The notes under the pieces are model-generated. The model had not been told where the DNA came from and made no database searches. It saw only the letters and a program-made list of their open reading frames with translations. From NCBI RefSeq assembly GCF_002201895.1, contig NZ_CP019436.1, forward strand, positions 1,091,867 to 1,155,866: a stretch of DNA of 64,000 bases, written 5' to 3'. Shown in pieces: positions 51,225 through 60,294 of the stretch. The translations under genes were made by a program, and so were the position numbers. This DNA is from Methanopyrus sp. SNP6. Lineage in GTDB: Archaea; JAADCQ01; Methanopyri; Methanopyrales; Methanopyraceae. Each line of letters starts with the position of its first letter. Within the stretch, counting starts at the first letter, position 1.

Positions 51225-52095
51225 AGCCCGGTTTTTTCGTCGGAGTTTCCTTCGGCTCGTATCCGGCCGCCCAGATCAGGGCGCGCGCCAGTAGCTTCCA
51301 GGCCCCCGTGCGCTCGGTCAGTTCCGGATGCACGCCCAATAGGACGAATCGACCCCTCGGTTCCCATTCGCCGTCCTTCTTAACGCTATACCATCCGAGT
51401 ACCATAGCCCAACCATTGACGATTTCAACGTACTTCCCGAACCCCTGTACGTCGATTCTAATCTCTTTCCCATCTAACCAGCACACTTTGTACCACCTGT
51501 TGTCGGAGATGAACACCGAGCCGTCTTCCGCGGCCATCCCGGGACCGTTCGCGTAGTAATACTCGTAGATCTTTCCCCAAGTGGATTGTGGGGTGATGGG
51601 GTTCTGCTGGATCAGCACAGAGACGTACCCGTTCCCCCGGTTGCCGTCGATAGCCGTTACACCGTCCACCACGAGATCCTCGCCGATGGCCCCTCGGTGC
51701 GTCACTCCGGCGTGTAAGTACGCGCCCGCGCAGATACCGACGTACCCGATGCCGAGGTCGATCTGCGCGTGACATAGCAGGTCGATCCAGTCGGAGTCCC
51801 AATGCCACTCTGGGTGGTATCCGCCCGGAACGTAGATCACGTCGATGCGGGTGCCCGTATACGGATCTCGTCCCGTCTCTAAGACGGCCTTCCAGTCCGA
51901 CGGTGACGCGTAAGTGATCACGTTAATGTGATAGGCACCGGCGTAGTTCGCGTTCCAGTACTCGATGGCTCTCAGTGAGCTTTCCACGCAGTTGGACGCG
52001 GCCCCGTCTCCTACCCACATGGCGACGTTCACCGTCGTCGATGAGACCGGGGCTAGGAGCGTTACGATAGCCGTCAGTGCGGGAGTCCACCTCAC
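51154..52095 (-). CDS. Secreted glutamine-amidotransferase-like protein (BPL_N type)
   Basis: 313 residues. The N-terminus is a signal peptide (TPALTAIVTLLAPVSS), then a class I amidotransferase-like domain: VIYVPGGYHPEW, the nucleophile elbow GYVGICAGAYLHAG with a cysteine, and GVHPELTE supplying a His-x-Glu pair. This is the BPL_N-like group whose role in archaea is unknown. An export signal on an amidotransferase-like fold is unusual and suggests a peptidase- or amidase-like activity outside the membrane. The C-terminus is threonine/proline-rich. It diverges from the Mur ligase gene, a possible link to the pseudomurein wall. Confidence 0.7.
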   Translation of the reverse strand: MRWTPALTAIVTLLAPVSSTTVNVAMWVGDGAASNCVESSLRAIEYWNANYAGAYHINVITYASPSDWKAVLETGRDPYTGTRIDVIYVPGGYHPEWHWDSDWIDLLCHAQIDLGIGYVGICAGAYLHAGVTHRGAIGEDLVVDGVTAIDGNRGNGYVSVLIQQNPITPQSTWGKIYEYYYANGPGMAAEDGSVFISDNRWYKVCWLDGKEIRIDVQGFGKYVEIVNGWAMVLGWYSVKKDGEWEPRGRFVLLGVHPELTERTGAWKLLARALIWAAGYEPKETPTKKPGSSVSTPLVPALPIRLPRSRRVCG

Positions 52096-52172
52096 GTTAA
52101 CACCCCCTTGCTCCGCAGCCGGGATCGTTAATCAAACTACTGGAAACGCGTTACACAGGTAGGGGACGTGTC

Positions 52173-53603
52173 ATGTCCTTGAGGTCGAAATTGGCGGAGT
52201 TGGCCGGACTGCTCGCGCTCAAGGCAGTCCGGTTCGGGCCCGGTATGGGGCGGAGCTTTCCCGGGTGGACCGTGATCAAGGTTGGCGACTTCGACGCCGT
52301 TCGCGAGCTCGCACGGCGGCCGGAGTACGGAGTGGTGCTGATCACGGGCACCAACGGTAAGACCACGACTACCAGACTCGCCTGTGCGCTCCTAGCCGAA
52401 GATGCGAAGGTTTCGTGCAACTACGATAGCAATACCATCAACGCCGTTACGACGGGCCTACTTAAGGGTAGGAAGGCCGAGCTCGTGGTGACGGAGTACG
52501 GGATTCGCAGCCGTGAGTACGGGATTCCAGATATTGTCTGCGAGCTCGTGAACCCGCTGGCGATCGCGTATACGACTATCTCGAAGGAACACTTCCGGGA
52601 GAACGCGGACAAGGAGGATCCATTCGGGGCGTACTTCGAGGCGAAGCGCCTCCTGGCGAGACCCCTGAAGGACGGTGTGCTGATACTCAACGCGGATGAT
52701 CCTCGTGTTACCTACATCCGCGACGAGAAACGCGGTGACCCCGTGGAGTACGTCTTCTACGGTTTGGATGTCGAAATCGAGGATCTGACGCCACCGACCG
52801 AGAAGCTCGAGTGTCCTGCGTGTGGCGGCGAGTTGAACTACGAGACCCGCTACTTCAACCATAAGGGGTTATACTCGTGCCGAGACTGCGAGTTCTCGCG
52901 ACCCGACCCGAACGTCGCCGTGGTAAGGCTCAAGGGCGGTCCGGACGAGTGGAAGGTTACGCTGTCGTACGATGTGACTAACGCCGTGACCGGAGAACGA
53001 CTGGAGGGGGAGTTCACCTACGAACTCCAGCTGCCCGGTCTCCATAACGTCTATAACAGCGTTTGCGCGATCTCCCTGTACCTCGCGGTTACCCCTCGGC
53101 CCGAGGATCCGGAAGGGACCATTCCACGGGTAATCGAAGGGTTGGACCCACTCGAGTTCATTCCACCGGGCAGGTTCGAGGTGCTGAACGTGGGTGGTAA
53201 GCCCGTCGGCGTCGGTCAGGGGGACAACGGGGATGCCTTCAAGGCTAACGCGAACCTGATGCTCTCGGTAGCGGGGAACGTAGAAGTCTGTGTGTACACT
53301 ACGCCGGATGAGAATGAGCACCCCATCTTCGAAATGCACAGGATTGTCCTGCGAGCCCTCGATCCGGACGAGCTGCACGTGTTTCCGGGCAGGGAGTCCG
53401 TGGAAGCCGCGGAAGGATACTACGAGGAACTGACAGAGGAGTTCGACGCGGAATTCCACTCCATCCCGCACGATCGGATGCGGGAGAAAGTCGAGGAGAT
53501 GCGTAGGGTGTGTGAAGAGGCGGATGGCCCCGTGTTCGCATCCGGGTGCGGGCCGGAGCACGAGATGTGGGAAGCCCTGAAGAGGGAGCTCAGGGGCGGC
53601 TGA
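52173..53603 (+). CDS. Mur ligase family protein with zinc ribbon (MurT-like)
   Basis: 476 residues. ATP-binding P-loop GTNGKTTTT at about residues 59-67, central ligase domain, and an inserted zinc ribbon CPACGGE...SCRDC around residues 212-243, followed by the C-terminal Mur domain. The zinc-ribbon insertion is characteristic of MurT-like ligases. In a pseudomurein-walled methanogen such enzymes are candidates for joining amino acids to the wall precursor; a MurT-style amidation would need a GatD-like glutaminase, and none in cytosolic form is adjacent. ATG 52173. The following gene starts directly after its stop. Confidence 0.82.
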   Translation: MSLRSKLAELAGLLALKAVRFGPGMGRSFPGWTVIKVGDFDAVRELARRPEYGVVLITGTNGKTTTTRLACALLAEDAKVSCNYDSNTINAVTTGLLKGRKAELVVTEYGIRSREYGIPDIVCELVNPLAIAYTTISKEHFRENADKEDPFGAYFEAKRLLARPLKDGVLILNADDPRVTYIRDEKRGDPVEYVFYGLDVEIEDLTPPTEKLECPACGGELNYETRYFNHKGLYSCRDCEFSRPDPNVAVVRLKGGPDEWKVTLSYDVTNAVTGERLEGEFTYELQLPGLHNVYNSVCAISLYLAVTPRPEDPEGTIPRVIEGLDPLEFIPPGRFEVLNVGGKPVGVGQGDNGDAFKANANLMLSVAGNVEVCVYTTPDENEHPIFEMHRIVLRALDPDELHVFPGRESVEAAEGYYEELTEEFDAEFHSIPHDRMREKVEEMRRVCEEADGPVFASGCGPEHEMWEALKRELRGG

Positions 53604-54368
53604 ATGGGACTGAGGCGCCTCTTCGGGCTAGTTGGGGTCGGATTGATCGTTCTGTACTTCTTTCTACTTTCCGTAGAGTATTCAAAATTCCAACGCTTCT
53701 TAGGTGATCCGTGGGGGAGAGCCGTTTACGTCAAATTACACAACCCGGACATCGCTCCGGGCACCCCACATATCCTGGCCCTGGTCAACTTCGCCAAACA
53801 GCACGGGTACTCCAAGATCCTCGTGATTCACAACGCAGGGAAGATCGGATACAGTCACTTCTGGTACCGCGGGATACTCATCATCCAGCTCGGGTGGTAC
53901 GACTACCGCACGGTCTTCGCACAACCTGAGCTGTGGTTGGTGATGGAGGACGTACTCTACGGTCAACGTCCTATGTTGGGCATCTGGATCGCAGATCGGC
54001 GTGAATTCCGTAGTATGCATGAAGCCATAAACCATGTGCGTGACCTGGAGTCGGCTGTTCCCGGACGTACGATGGTGGTGTGGCACGGGTCGTGTCGTAA
54101 CGGTAATCCACTCTGGAACCTCGGATGTGGTGCGGAACCGTACTTCTGGATCCTCTCTGCGTACGGCGGGCGCGTACTCGCACTTACCTTGGCTGCACTG
54201 GGTAACTTCGCCCCTATCGTCTTCTACGGAGACGCGGCGTTAGCGGAACTCAGGAACTACGACAAACTCCAGGCGCTGTACAACAGCGGGACCTTGAATC
54301 GCTACGCCGTAGATCCTTACCTCCGTAAGAAGCCGATGCCGATGGGACCGCGGGGAGTGTACGACTGA
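53604..54368 (+). CDS. Membrane-anchored protein of unknown function
   Basis: 254 residues: a positively charged start, one anchor helix (LFGLVGVGLIVLYFFLLSV), then an extracytoplasmic-type domain rich in W, Y, H and N (IGYSHFWYRGILIIQLGW; VVWHGSCRNGNPLWNLGCG) with two cysteines that might form a disulfide. Family not recognised. ATG 53604 abuts the Mur ligase stop, so it is probably in the same transcription unit, hinting at cell-envelope function. Confidence 0.6.
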   Translation: MGLRRLFGLVGVGLIVLYFFLLSVEYSKFQRFLGDPWGRAVYVKLHNPDIAPGTPHILALVNFAKQHGYSKILVIHNAGKIGYSHFWYRGILIIQLGWYDYRTVFAQPELWLVMEDVLYGQRPMLGIWIADRREFRSMHEAINHVRDLESAVPGRTMVVWHGSCRNGNPLWNLGCGAEPYFWILSAYGGRVLALTLAALGNFAPIVFYGDAALAELRNYDKLQALYNSGTLNRYAVDPYLRKKPMPMGPRGVYD

Positions 54369-54373
54369 GAGGG

Positions 54374-55405
54374 GTGAAGCCTGTGTTGGAGCCACTCACT
54401 GAATATCACTCGATCGATGACGACGAACTTGCGGCTCGGTTCATGGTAGCACGGACCGTTCCAGTCGAAACCACGGAGGGGGAGCTAGAGGACCTGTGGA
54501 AGGAACACGATGAAGCGATGGAAGAGTTCCGCGCAAGGTGGGAAGAGCGTCCCGCACCCGGGGATCTCGAGGAGACCTCGCCGAACCTCCTCGACTTGAA
54601 GCTGGAGATCGCCCGGAAGATCCTCCGCGAATGCACGTTCTGCGAGCGGAGGTGTCGTGTCGATCGGGCCCGTGAAGATGGGTTCTGTCGGGTTCCAATC
54701 AAACCCAGGATTTCCTCGGAGTTCCTGCATATGGGCGAAGAACGTGTGCTTGTACCCTCACACACTGTGTTTTTCTGCGGGTGTACGTTCCGATGCATCT
54801 ATTGTCAGAACTGGGACATAGCTTTCCAGCCGACCAACGGGGTGTACGTTGAGCCGGAGTCACTCGCCCGAGTGATCCGGCACCGGCGATCTCGAGGTGC
54901 TAGGAACGTGAACTGGGTCGGGGGAGACCCAGCACCGAACATTCACTACGTTCTGGAGGTGCTCAGGCGGCTCGACGTGAACGTCCCGCAGGTTTGGAAC
55001 TCCAACATGTACTTGACCGAGGAGGCCATGAGGCTGTTGGACGGCGTTATTGATCTGTATTTGACGGATTTCAAGTACGGCAACGACGAGTGCGCGGAGA
55101 AGTACTCGAACGCCCCGAATTACTGGGAGATAGTGACCCGGAACCATCGTGAGGCGGATCGGCAGTGCGACTTGATCGTGCGTCACCTCGTTTTACCAGG
55201 TAACGTGGAGTGCTGTACGTTTCCGATCCTGGAATGGATCGCCGAAGAGCTGGGTACGGACACGCCGTTGAACGTTATGCCCCAGTACCGCCCGGAGCAC
55301 CGTGCGTACGAGTATCCGGAGATAAACAGGCGACCGTCCGCGAACGAACTGGAAAAAGCGTGGGAGAAGGCGAGAGAACTGGGGCTCCGATACTACCGGC
55401 TTTAA
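54374..55405 (+). CDS. PflA-like radical SAM protein (COG1313 type)
   Basis: 343 residues. An N-terminal cysteine group ([19 protein letters not shown]) precedes the radical SAM motif CTFRCIYC near residue 140, then WVGGDPAPN. This matches archaeal and bacterial homologues of pyruvate formate-lyase activase-like proteins whose target is usually unknown. With nrdD in the window lacking an adjacent activase, activation of NrdD is conceivable, but true NrdG proteins are shorter and lack the N-terminal cysteines. Start GTG 54374 or GTG 54383. Its stop overlaps the convergent fruB stop by four bases. Confidence 0.8.
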   Translation: MKPVLEPLTEYHSIDDDELAARFMVARTVPVETTEGELEDLWKEHDEAMEEFRARWEERPAPGDLEETSPNLLDLKLEIARKILRECTFCERRCRVDRAREDGFCRVPIKPRISSEFLHMGEERVLVPSHTVFFCGCTFRCIYCQNWDIAFQPTNGVYVEPESLARVIRHRRSRGARNVNWVGGDPAPNIHYVLEVLRRLDVNVPQVWNSNMYLTEEAMRLLDGVIDLYLTDFKYGNDECAEKYSNAPNYWEIVTRNHREADRQCDLIVRHLVLPGNVECCTFPILEWIAEELGTDTPLNVMPQYRPEHRAYEYPEINRRPSANELEKAWEKARELGLRYYRL

Positions 55406-56319
55406 AGGGATTCGTGCACCTTGCCCGGTTCCGGTAGGCCGAGCTCCTTTCGCTCCTCGATCTCTTTCTGGTTCTTGTCCTTCTTCACTTGTGCGAGCTT
55501 TTGAACGAGGCCGAGACCCGGCTTGACCTCCTCGATACTCTTCACCTCCAGCAGACCCTGATCCACCATGTCGTCGAGTATCCCCTTTGCCTTCTCTGTC
55601 CGCACGATCACGGTGCTCCATCCGTCAGGTGAACCCACCGAGCCGGCAGTTAGATCGGATAGCTCGGCGCAGTAATCCGTGCACACGTGACACGGTTCAC
55701 CCTCGAAGGGATGCGTTTCGTTGATAGGGATCGACTTCACCTCACCGTCCTTCGTGTACACCCAGAACTTGCCCTTACCGATGTCCATCTTGGCGACTTC
55801 GCGCACCCACACGCCGCAGAGTTGTTCGATGATCGTCTTCATACCCTCGTACGGAAAGTTCTCCATGCAGATGATCCCTATCAGTAGCTCGATTTTGTCC
55901 GGGACGTGCCTCATCCCTATCGGGCAGAACTGTGCTTTACGGACGGCCCGGATCTGGCATGGGGTTCCTACCATCGCCACTTTCTCACAGCCGTAGCTCC
56001 TAACTGCCTCCTTGAGAACGCTCACGTTAGGACAGTACGTATACTTGGTCCCAGCCGCCTCCAGGACCTCGTCCGGGTCGGTGATGACCACGGGACGTGG
56101 CTTCCACGGCTCCTCGGTGTCGTCCGGGTCCGCGACGGCGGCGATCACACCGTCGAATAGTCCTTCCTCGAGGCCGTAGATCATGACGGCGGAGACGATC
56201 CCTCCGTCCTGGGTGATCTTTGTTATCTTGCTCTCGGTCGAGCGGGCCGTAAACACGCCGAGGTGGTCTCCCAGCAGCTCTGGATCACCCTTAACCATGA
56301 TTTCGTCCAACTCGCTCAC
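55402..56319 (-). CDS. fruB: Coenzyme F420-reducing hydrogenase beta subunit
   Basis: 305-residue FrhB/FpoF-type subunit that binds FAD and a [4Fe-4S] cluster and passes electrons to F420. Blocks: [43 protein letters not shown], and [31 protein letters not shown], where the clustered cysteines and the glycines of the flavin site sit. GTG 56319, two bases after the fruG stop. Last gene of fruAGB. Confidence 0.92.
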   Translation of the reverse strand: MSELDEIMVKGDPELLGDHLGVFTARSTESKITKITQDGGIVSAVMIYGLEEGLFDGVIAAVADPDDTEEPWKPRPVVITDPDEVLEAAGTKYTYCPNVSVLKEAVRSYGCEKVAMVGTPCQIRAVRKAQFCPIGMRHVPDKIELLIGIICMENFPYEGMKTIIEQLCGVWVREVAKMDIGKGKFWVYTKDGEVKSIPINETHPFEGEPCHVCTDYCAELSDLTAGSVGSPDGWSTVIVRTEKAKGILDDMVDQGLLEVKSIEEVKPGLGLVQKLAQVKKDKNQKEIEERKELGLPEPGKVHESL

Positions 56320-56321
56320 GG

Positions 56322-57023
56322 TTACTCATCCCCCATGATCATCTCCTTGATGGCCTCGTCGCCCGGCCAGATCGTCCTCGGGCACTGCGTGAAACACGCA
56401 CCACACTTGATGCACCGGCTCTCGTTTACCACCGGCCTGCCGTCCACGATCTCGATCCCCCGCGTGGGGCAGGCCGCCGCGCAGGTGCCGCACCCCGTAC
56501 ACATGCTCTTGTTCACCACGTGGTACATCAGGTCGCAACCGCAGTACTCCGTCTTACCTTCCGCTAGCTTCGCGAACGGTTCGAGCAGCTCCTCTTTACC
56601 CTCCAGAAGGAGCGTTAGGAACCGCTCGATAGCTTCGGGTGCCGGTGGACATCCCGGGACGGCGTAGTCGACGTCCGCTACCTCCGTGAGTGGTACGAAC
56701 GCCTCGTGCGTGGGTGCCGCCTGCTGGTTCCCCCGAGAGAATCGCATGAAATTCCCCGTACTCGCGCACGCACCTAGTGCCACGATCGTGTCGGCGTGCT
56801 CCTCCAGCTCCTCTACTTCTTCTAGCATGTGCTCGTCGTTCAGGCATACCGCGCCTTCCACGATGACCACATCACACTCCGGAATCTCACGTTCATCCAT
56901 GAGGGTCTGGCAGTAGACCAGCTCGATAGATTCCAGTATGTCCAGAAGTCGTTCGTACGTATCGGCTAGGGACACTAAACATCCACAGCACCCGGCCAGT
57001 TGTACATAGGCCACTCGGACCAA
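56322..57023 (-). CDS. fruG: Coenzyme F420-reducing hydrogenase gamma (small) subunit
   Basis: 233 residues. The small-subunit part has [29 protein letters not shown] and [11 protein letters not shown], which ligate the proximal cluster; the C-terminal ferredoxin part has [17 protein letters not shown] and [14 protein letters not shown]. It relays electrons from the NiFeSe site to FruB. TTG 57023 with GGGGGTG upstream gives the usual VRVAYVQ start; the open frame to 57173 would run through the SECIS region and is rejected. Confidence 0.92.
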   Translation of the reverse strand: MVRVAYVQLAGCCGCLVSLADTYERLLDILESIELVYCQTLMDEREIPECDVVIVEGAVCLNDEHMLEEVEELEEHADTIVALGACASTGNFMRFSRGNQQAAPTHEAFVPLTEVADVDYAVPGCPPAPEAIERFLTLLLEGKEELLEPFAKLAEGKTEYCGCDLMYHVVNKSMCTGCGTCAAACPTRGIEIVDGRPVVNESRCIKCGACFTQCPRTIWPGDEAIKEMIMGDE

Positions 57024-57133
57024 CTCAACACCCCCAATCCGAAGGGGAAGAAAGGTGGAAAGAACGGGAGAATGTAGGTCAAGGGTGTCAAGGTCTAGGT
57101 GAGGAAACTGGCCCCCCGCGTGGGGGGCGGTCG

Positions 57134-57168
57134 CGCCGCGGGTCCCCGTTTCGGGGTTCCCCGCGGCG
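57134..57168 (-). promoter_or_regulatory. SECIS element in the fruA 3' UTR
   Basis: Minus strand: a 9-base-pair stem CGCCGCGGG/CCCGCGGCG, asymmetric internal loop GAA opposite A, a 5-base-pair stem CCCCG/CGGGG and an AAA apical loop. This is the archaeal SECIS consensus (GAA_A internal loop). It lies 105 bases after the in-frame UGA and 18 bases after the fruA stop. A second perfect hairpin, GCCCCCC/GGGGGGC, follows at 57111-57128. Confidence 0.93.
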
Positions 57169-57185
57169 TTCATCCCAATGGTGTT

Positions 57186-58436
57186 TTAAGCGAGCTTAAC
57201 CACCGACTCCCGGATCTTCTCCCGGGAGTCGGCGTCGCGGACTTCCTTCACCACGTGAGCGGCACACGATGCTCATATGTCGTAACATCGCATGATAACC
57301 TCGGCATACTCTTCGTGCTCTCCCTCTATGGACTTCTCTACCACCGGGAAGTTCCACGTGGAAGCTGCAATGATGCGATAATCCTCGACGATACCCTTCT
57401 CGTTCACCTTAGCGATGTGCACGTTGGTGCCCCGTGGGGCTTCGTGAACTCCGATTCCGACTCCCGACCTCGGCTCCCACTCGGCTATGGTCTTACCGCT
57501 GGTGTTGAGTTCGTCCAGGATCGTCATCGCCCGGTCGATAGCTGCTAGTGTTTCCTGTGACCTTAATACATGGATGTACAGGACTCCGTGTGGATCCACT
57601 CCATCGAAGAGCACGTACCTGGCTCTTGGTCCGACTTCTACCGGAACACCGTCGTAAAGCGGGATCTGGCCCCGATGCTGGTACGCGACTTCCTTGTGCT
57701 CCTCTCCGTAGTACTCGATTGGAAGCAGCTCCACCACGCGGTCCATGTCCAGCCGGTCGGGGTCCCCATAAGTAGTATGTGTAGCCAGGAACGGCTGGTC
57801 GTGTCTGCCGAATTCGTCGATGTCGAGGTCGTTCTTGTCGCCGAACCTCTCGACGATGTTTACCATGAACTCGTGCTGCTCCATCATCAGTTCGCGCGCC
57901 TCACGTAGCTTGCGGTAAAGCTTCCTACGCGCCGCTTCCGAGATGTTCTCGGCCATCCCTCCGATCCTAATGTTGGGTGGATGGATTCCCTCACCTCCGA
58001 CCACGTCCACCACGTACTGTCCGATCCGCCTGATCTGCTGGATCCTCTTGATCGCCTCGACCTTTTCGTCCTCATTCTCGACGAAATCATCCAGTACCAG
58101 CAACTGATGGAGCACGTGAGACTGAATCCTGTTACCTAAGGCGCAGAGTTCTCGCAGGAGTTTCCCGTCCTTGGGAGGTTCGATGTCCATAGCCCGCTCG
58201 AAGGCCTCGGCGGACGCGGTTCCGTGCGTCGCCTGACAGATTCCGCAGATCCTCATAACGGCTACCTGAACGAACTCCGCGGGCCTTCCCTTTGCCAGCG
58301 CTTCGAAACCTCGGACCGCCGAAGTATTCAGGTAGAAAGCGCGCTCCACATAGCCCTCGTCGTCGACGTATAACACTAGCTTAGCATGACCTTCATGTCT
58401 CGTGGTCGGTTGAATCTCCACGGCACCCTCCGCCAA
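57186..58436 (-). CDS. fruA: Coenzyme F420-reducing [NiFeSe] hydrogenase alpha subunit, selenoprotein
   Basis: Large subunit that binds the NiFe(Se) centre. N-terminal metal motif RICGIC; C-terminal motif in which UGA at 57275-57273 replaces the first cysteine: CYDI-U-ASCAAH. Reading through UGA continues to TAA at 57186-57188, giving about 416 residues with a 22-residue tail after the histidine, the tail normally removed by a maturation protease. A SECIS follows in the 3' UTR. Start uncertain: TTG 58436 (GGGGGGTGAGG upstream) or GTG 58421; ATG 58484 lies in a TATA-like TTTTATG. No frhD protease gene in the cluster. Confidence 0.93.
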
Positions 58437-58484
58437 CGCCTCACCCCCCATCGGCCCGTCCCAGTAGTCACGGAAGAAGAACAT

Positions 58485-58493
58485 AAAACTAGG
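58485..58493 (-). promoter_or_regulatory. TATA-like element of fruA
   Basis: AGTTTTATG on the minus strand at the end of the 135-base divergent region; it would place transcription start near 58460, consistent with a fruA start at 58436 or 58421 rather than 58484. Confidence 0.4.
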
Positions 58494-58570
58494 GTGTGTT
58501 CAGTGATCGAGTAGAGGCACATTTAACGGTTGAATACCCTTTCCGTTCTACGACGAGAGGGTTACGCGGA

Positions 58571-60151
58571 TTGAGTCAAAGTGTCTTGGTAGTAGACGCG
58601 CTTGGCGCAGGGAAAGGGTGTAGGACTAGATCCAGAGATGTTATCGGTGCGGGTCCTAGGACAGTCGCATCGTTACTGGAAAACGATTATGAAGTGTCGT
58701 TGATTACTTATGAGGATTTACAAAAATTAGGACTAAATAATGTTATGGATTACGATATCGTAGGTGTCAGTATAATGACCGGTGACGAGCGGGCCGCCCG
58801 AAGGGTCTTCGATCACACACGGCCGCAGACGTTTCGGTTCATCGGTGGTCCCGGAGCCGCCGATCCGAACGCACTCCTCAAAACTGGGGCCGACGCGGCC
58901 GTGATCGGTGAAGCTGAGGAGACCCTACCTGAACTCTTGGAGGAGCGTGGACCCGTCCGCGGCGTGTATTTCCGGCGAGGAACTGAGGTGGACTTTCCGG
59001 GTCCTAGGCCCATTTCCAGGCGATTCACTCGTGTCAATCCGGAATACATCCGAGCCTACTCAAACCGGTGGGCTGCACGCGTTTACGTCGAGATCGTCCG
59101 CGGATGCAGCAACTCCTGCAGGACGACTCTTGAACTACCCGACGGCCGCAAATGTTCTGGATGTGGGAACTGCCGGGAAGGTGAGGGTGGAGAACGGTGG
59201 GAGTGTCCCGAAGGTATTCCACCGGGTTGCGGGTTCTGCTCAGTACCTTCGATCTTCGGGCCGGCTAGGTCGAGACCGTTGAACGAAGTGGTACGAGAAG
59301 TACGGGGACTCGTCCGGGAGGGGGTCCGTCGAGTAGTTCTCAGCGCATCCGATGTACTGGATTACGGTCGAGACGACTTACTGACGGATCCTCGGACTCC
59401 ACCTCCGAACGTCGAGGCTCTAAGGCGCCTCCTGCGACGAACATCAAAGCATGTGGACGTGCTCTTCGTCGAGAACGTGAAAGCGTGCCTACTGAACCGG
59501 GAGGTCGCGGAGCTCCTCGGTGAGTACTGCCGAGATACTTCGGTAAGCGTAGGGGTAGAGACCGGGGATCCGAGGCTGCTCCGCGCGATCGGGAAACCCT
59601 ACACGTTGAAGGAGGCGTTGCGCGCGATCCGCACCCTGCGGAGGGTTGGTTTACGGCCTCATGCGTACTTCGTTTACGGACTACCCGGGCAAACGATGAG
59701 GTCCGCGAAACTCACGGCTAAGGCCATGAAACGGGCCGTCGAGATGGGGGCCGAGAAGATCACCGTGTACAGGTTTCGACCGATTCCCGCCTCGGCCTTC
59801 GGAGATTTCCCTCCAGGTCCCAGTCCACGTAACGACGAGGCGAGTCGGCTCATCGCGGATACGGCGCGTCGTCTGAACGAGGCGCTGAAACGTAGGATGG
59901 TCGGGAAGAGAATCCGCGTCTACGTCGCCGAGCCCGACCTACGCCATCCTAGAGACGCGATAGGTTGGCCGGTGAAGGGTGGTCCGAAGGTCCGGCTTAA
60001 AGGATCTCGAGAGTTAGTCGGAACGGAGTGTGAAGTGGAAATTACGGGGGTGGTGTCGGACAAGGTGGTTTCAGGTAAAGTAGTGAAAATACTAGAAGAG
60101 ATCGACGTGGAAGCGTTAGAAGGACGAGGAATTCCTAGCCGAGTCGGGTAG
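58571..60151 (+). CDS. B12-binding-like / radical SAM / TRAM protein with a cysteine-rich insertion
   Basis: 526 residues: an N-terminal cobalamin-binding-like Rossmann domain (VVDALGAGKG, YDIVGVSIMTGDE, FIGGPGA, AAVIGEAEETLPELL), a radical SAM core and a C-terminal TRAM-like RNA-binding domain (from about residue 455). The cluster motif is split: GCSNSC is followed by about 36 residues bearing four more cysteines (KCSGCGNC and WEC) before CGFC. It resembles the archaeal COG1031 Fe-S oxidoreductases. TRAM suggests an RNA substrate. TTG 58571 follows GAGAGGG; the frame from 58496 is rejected because it covers the promoter. Confidence 0.78.
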   Translation: MSQSVLVVDALGAGKGCRTRSRDVIGAGPRTVASLLENDYEVSLITYEDLQKLGLNNVMDYDIVGVSIMTGDERAARRVFDHTRPQTFRFIGGPGAADPNALLKTGADAAVIGEAEETLPELLEERGPVRGVYFRRGTEVDFPGPRPISRRFTRVNPEYIRAYSNRWAARVYVEIVRGCSNSCRTTLELPDGRKCSGCGNCREGEGGERWECPEGIPPGCGFCSVPSIFGPARSRPLNEVVREVRGLVREGVRRVVLSASDVLDYGRDDLLTDPRTPPPNVEALRRLLRRTSKHVDVLFVENVKACLLNREVAELLGEYCRDTSVSVGVETGDPRLLRAIGKPYTLKEALRAIRTLRRVGLRPHAYFVYGLPGQTMRSAKLTAKAMKRAVEMGAEKITVYRFRPIPASAFGDFPPGPSPRNDEASRLIADTARRLNEALKRRMVGKRIRVYVAEPDLRHPRDAIGWPVKGGPKVRLKGSRELVGTECEVEITGVVSDKVVSGKVVKILEEIDVEALEGRGIPSRVG

Positions 60152-60294
60152 TATGGAGCGTAGGTATACCACCGCGCGGGCCACTACAGATGGTAAAGTT
60201 CACGTCTGGGTCTTCCCGAGCTACCGTGCCATCCGCCCACTCCTCTTCATTATCGTCGTTAGGTTCCACTAATGGATTCGGTTTCAGGAAAACG

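Noticed and set aside
54374-55405. Naming the PflA-like protein NrdG
   Set aside because: Extra N-terminal cysteine cluster and greater length fit the uncharacterised COG1313 group better; distance from nrdD gives no support.
56322-57173. fruG starting at 57173
   Set aside because: The extra 50 residues would be encoded across the SECIS hairpin and are not conserved; TTG 57023 gives the usual start.
57273-58484. fruA ending at the TGA at 57273
   Set aside because: Read-through restores the conserved C-terminal ligand motif, and a SECIS lies downstream.
58496-58570. Radical SAM gene starting at 58496
   Set aside because: This part covers the divergent promoter region and adds 25 residues of non-family sequence; TTG 58571 has a ribosome site.
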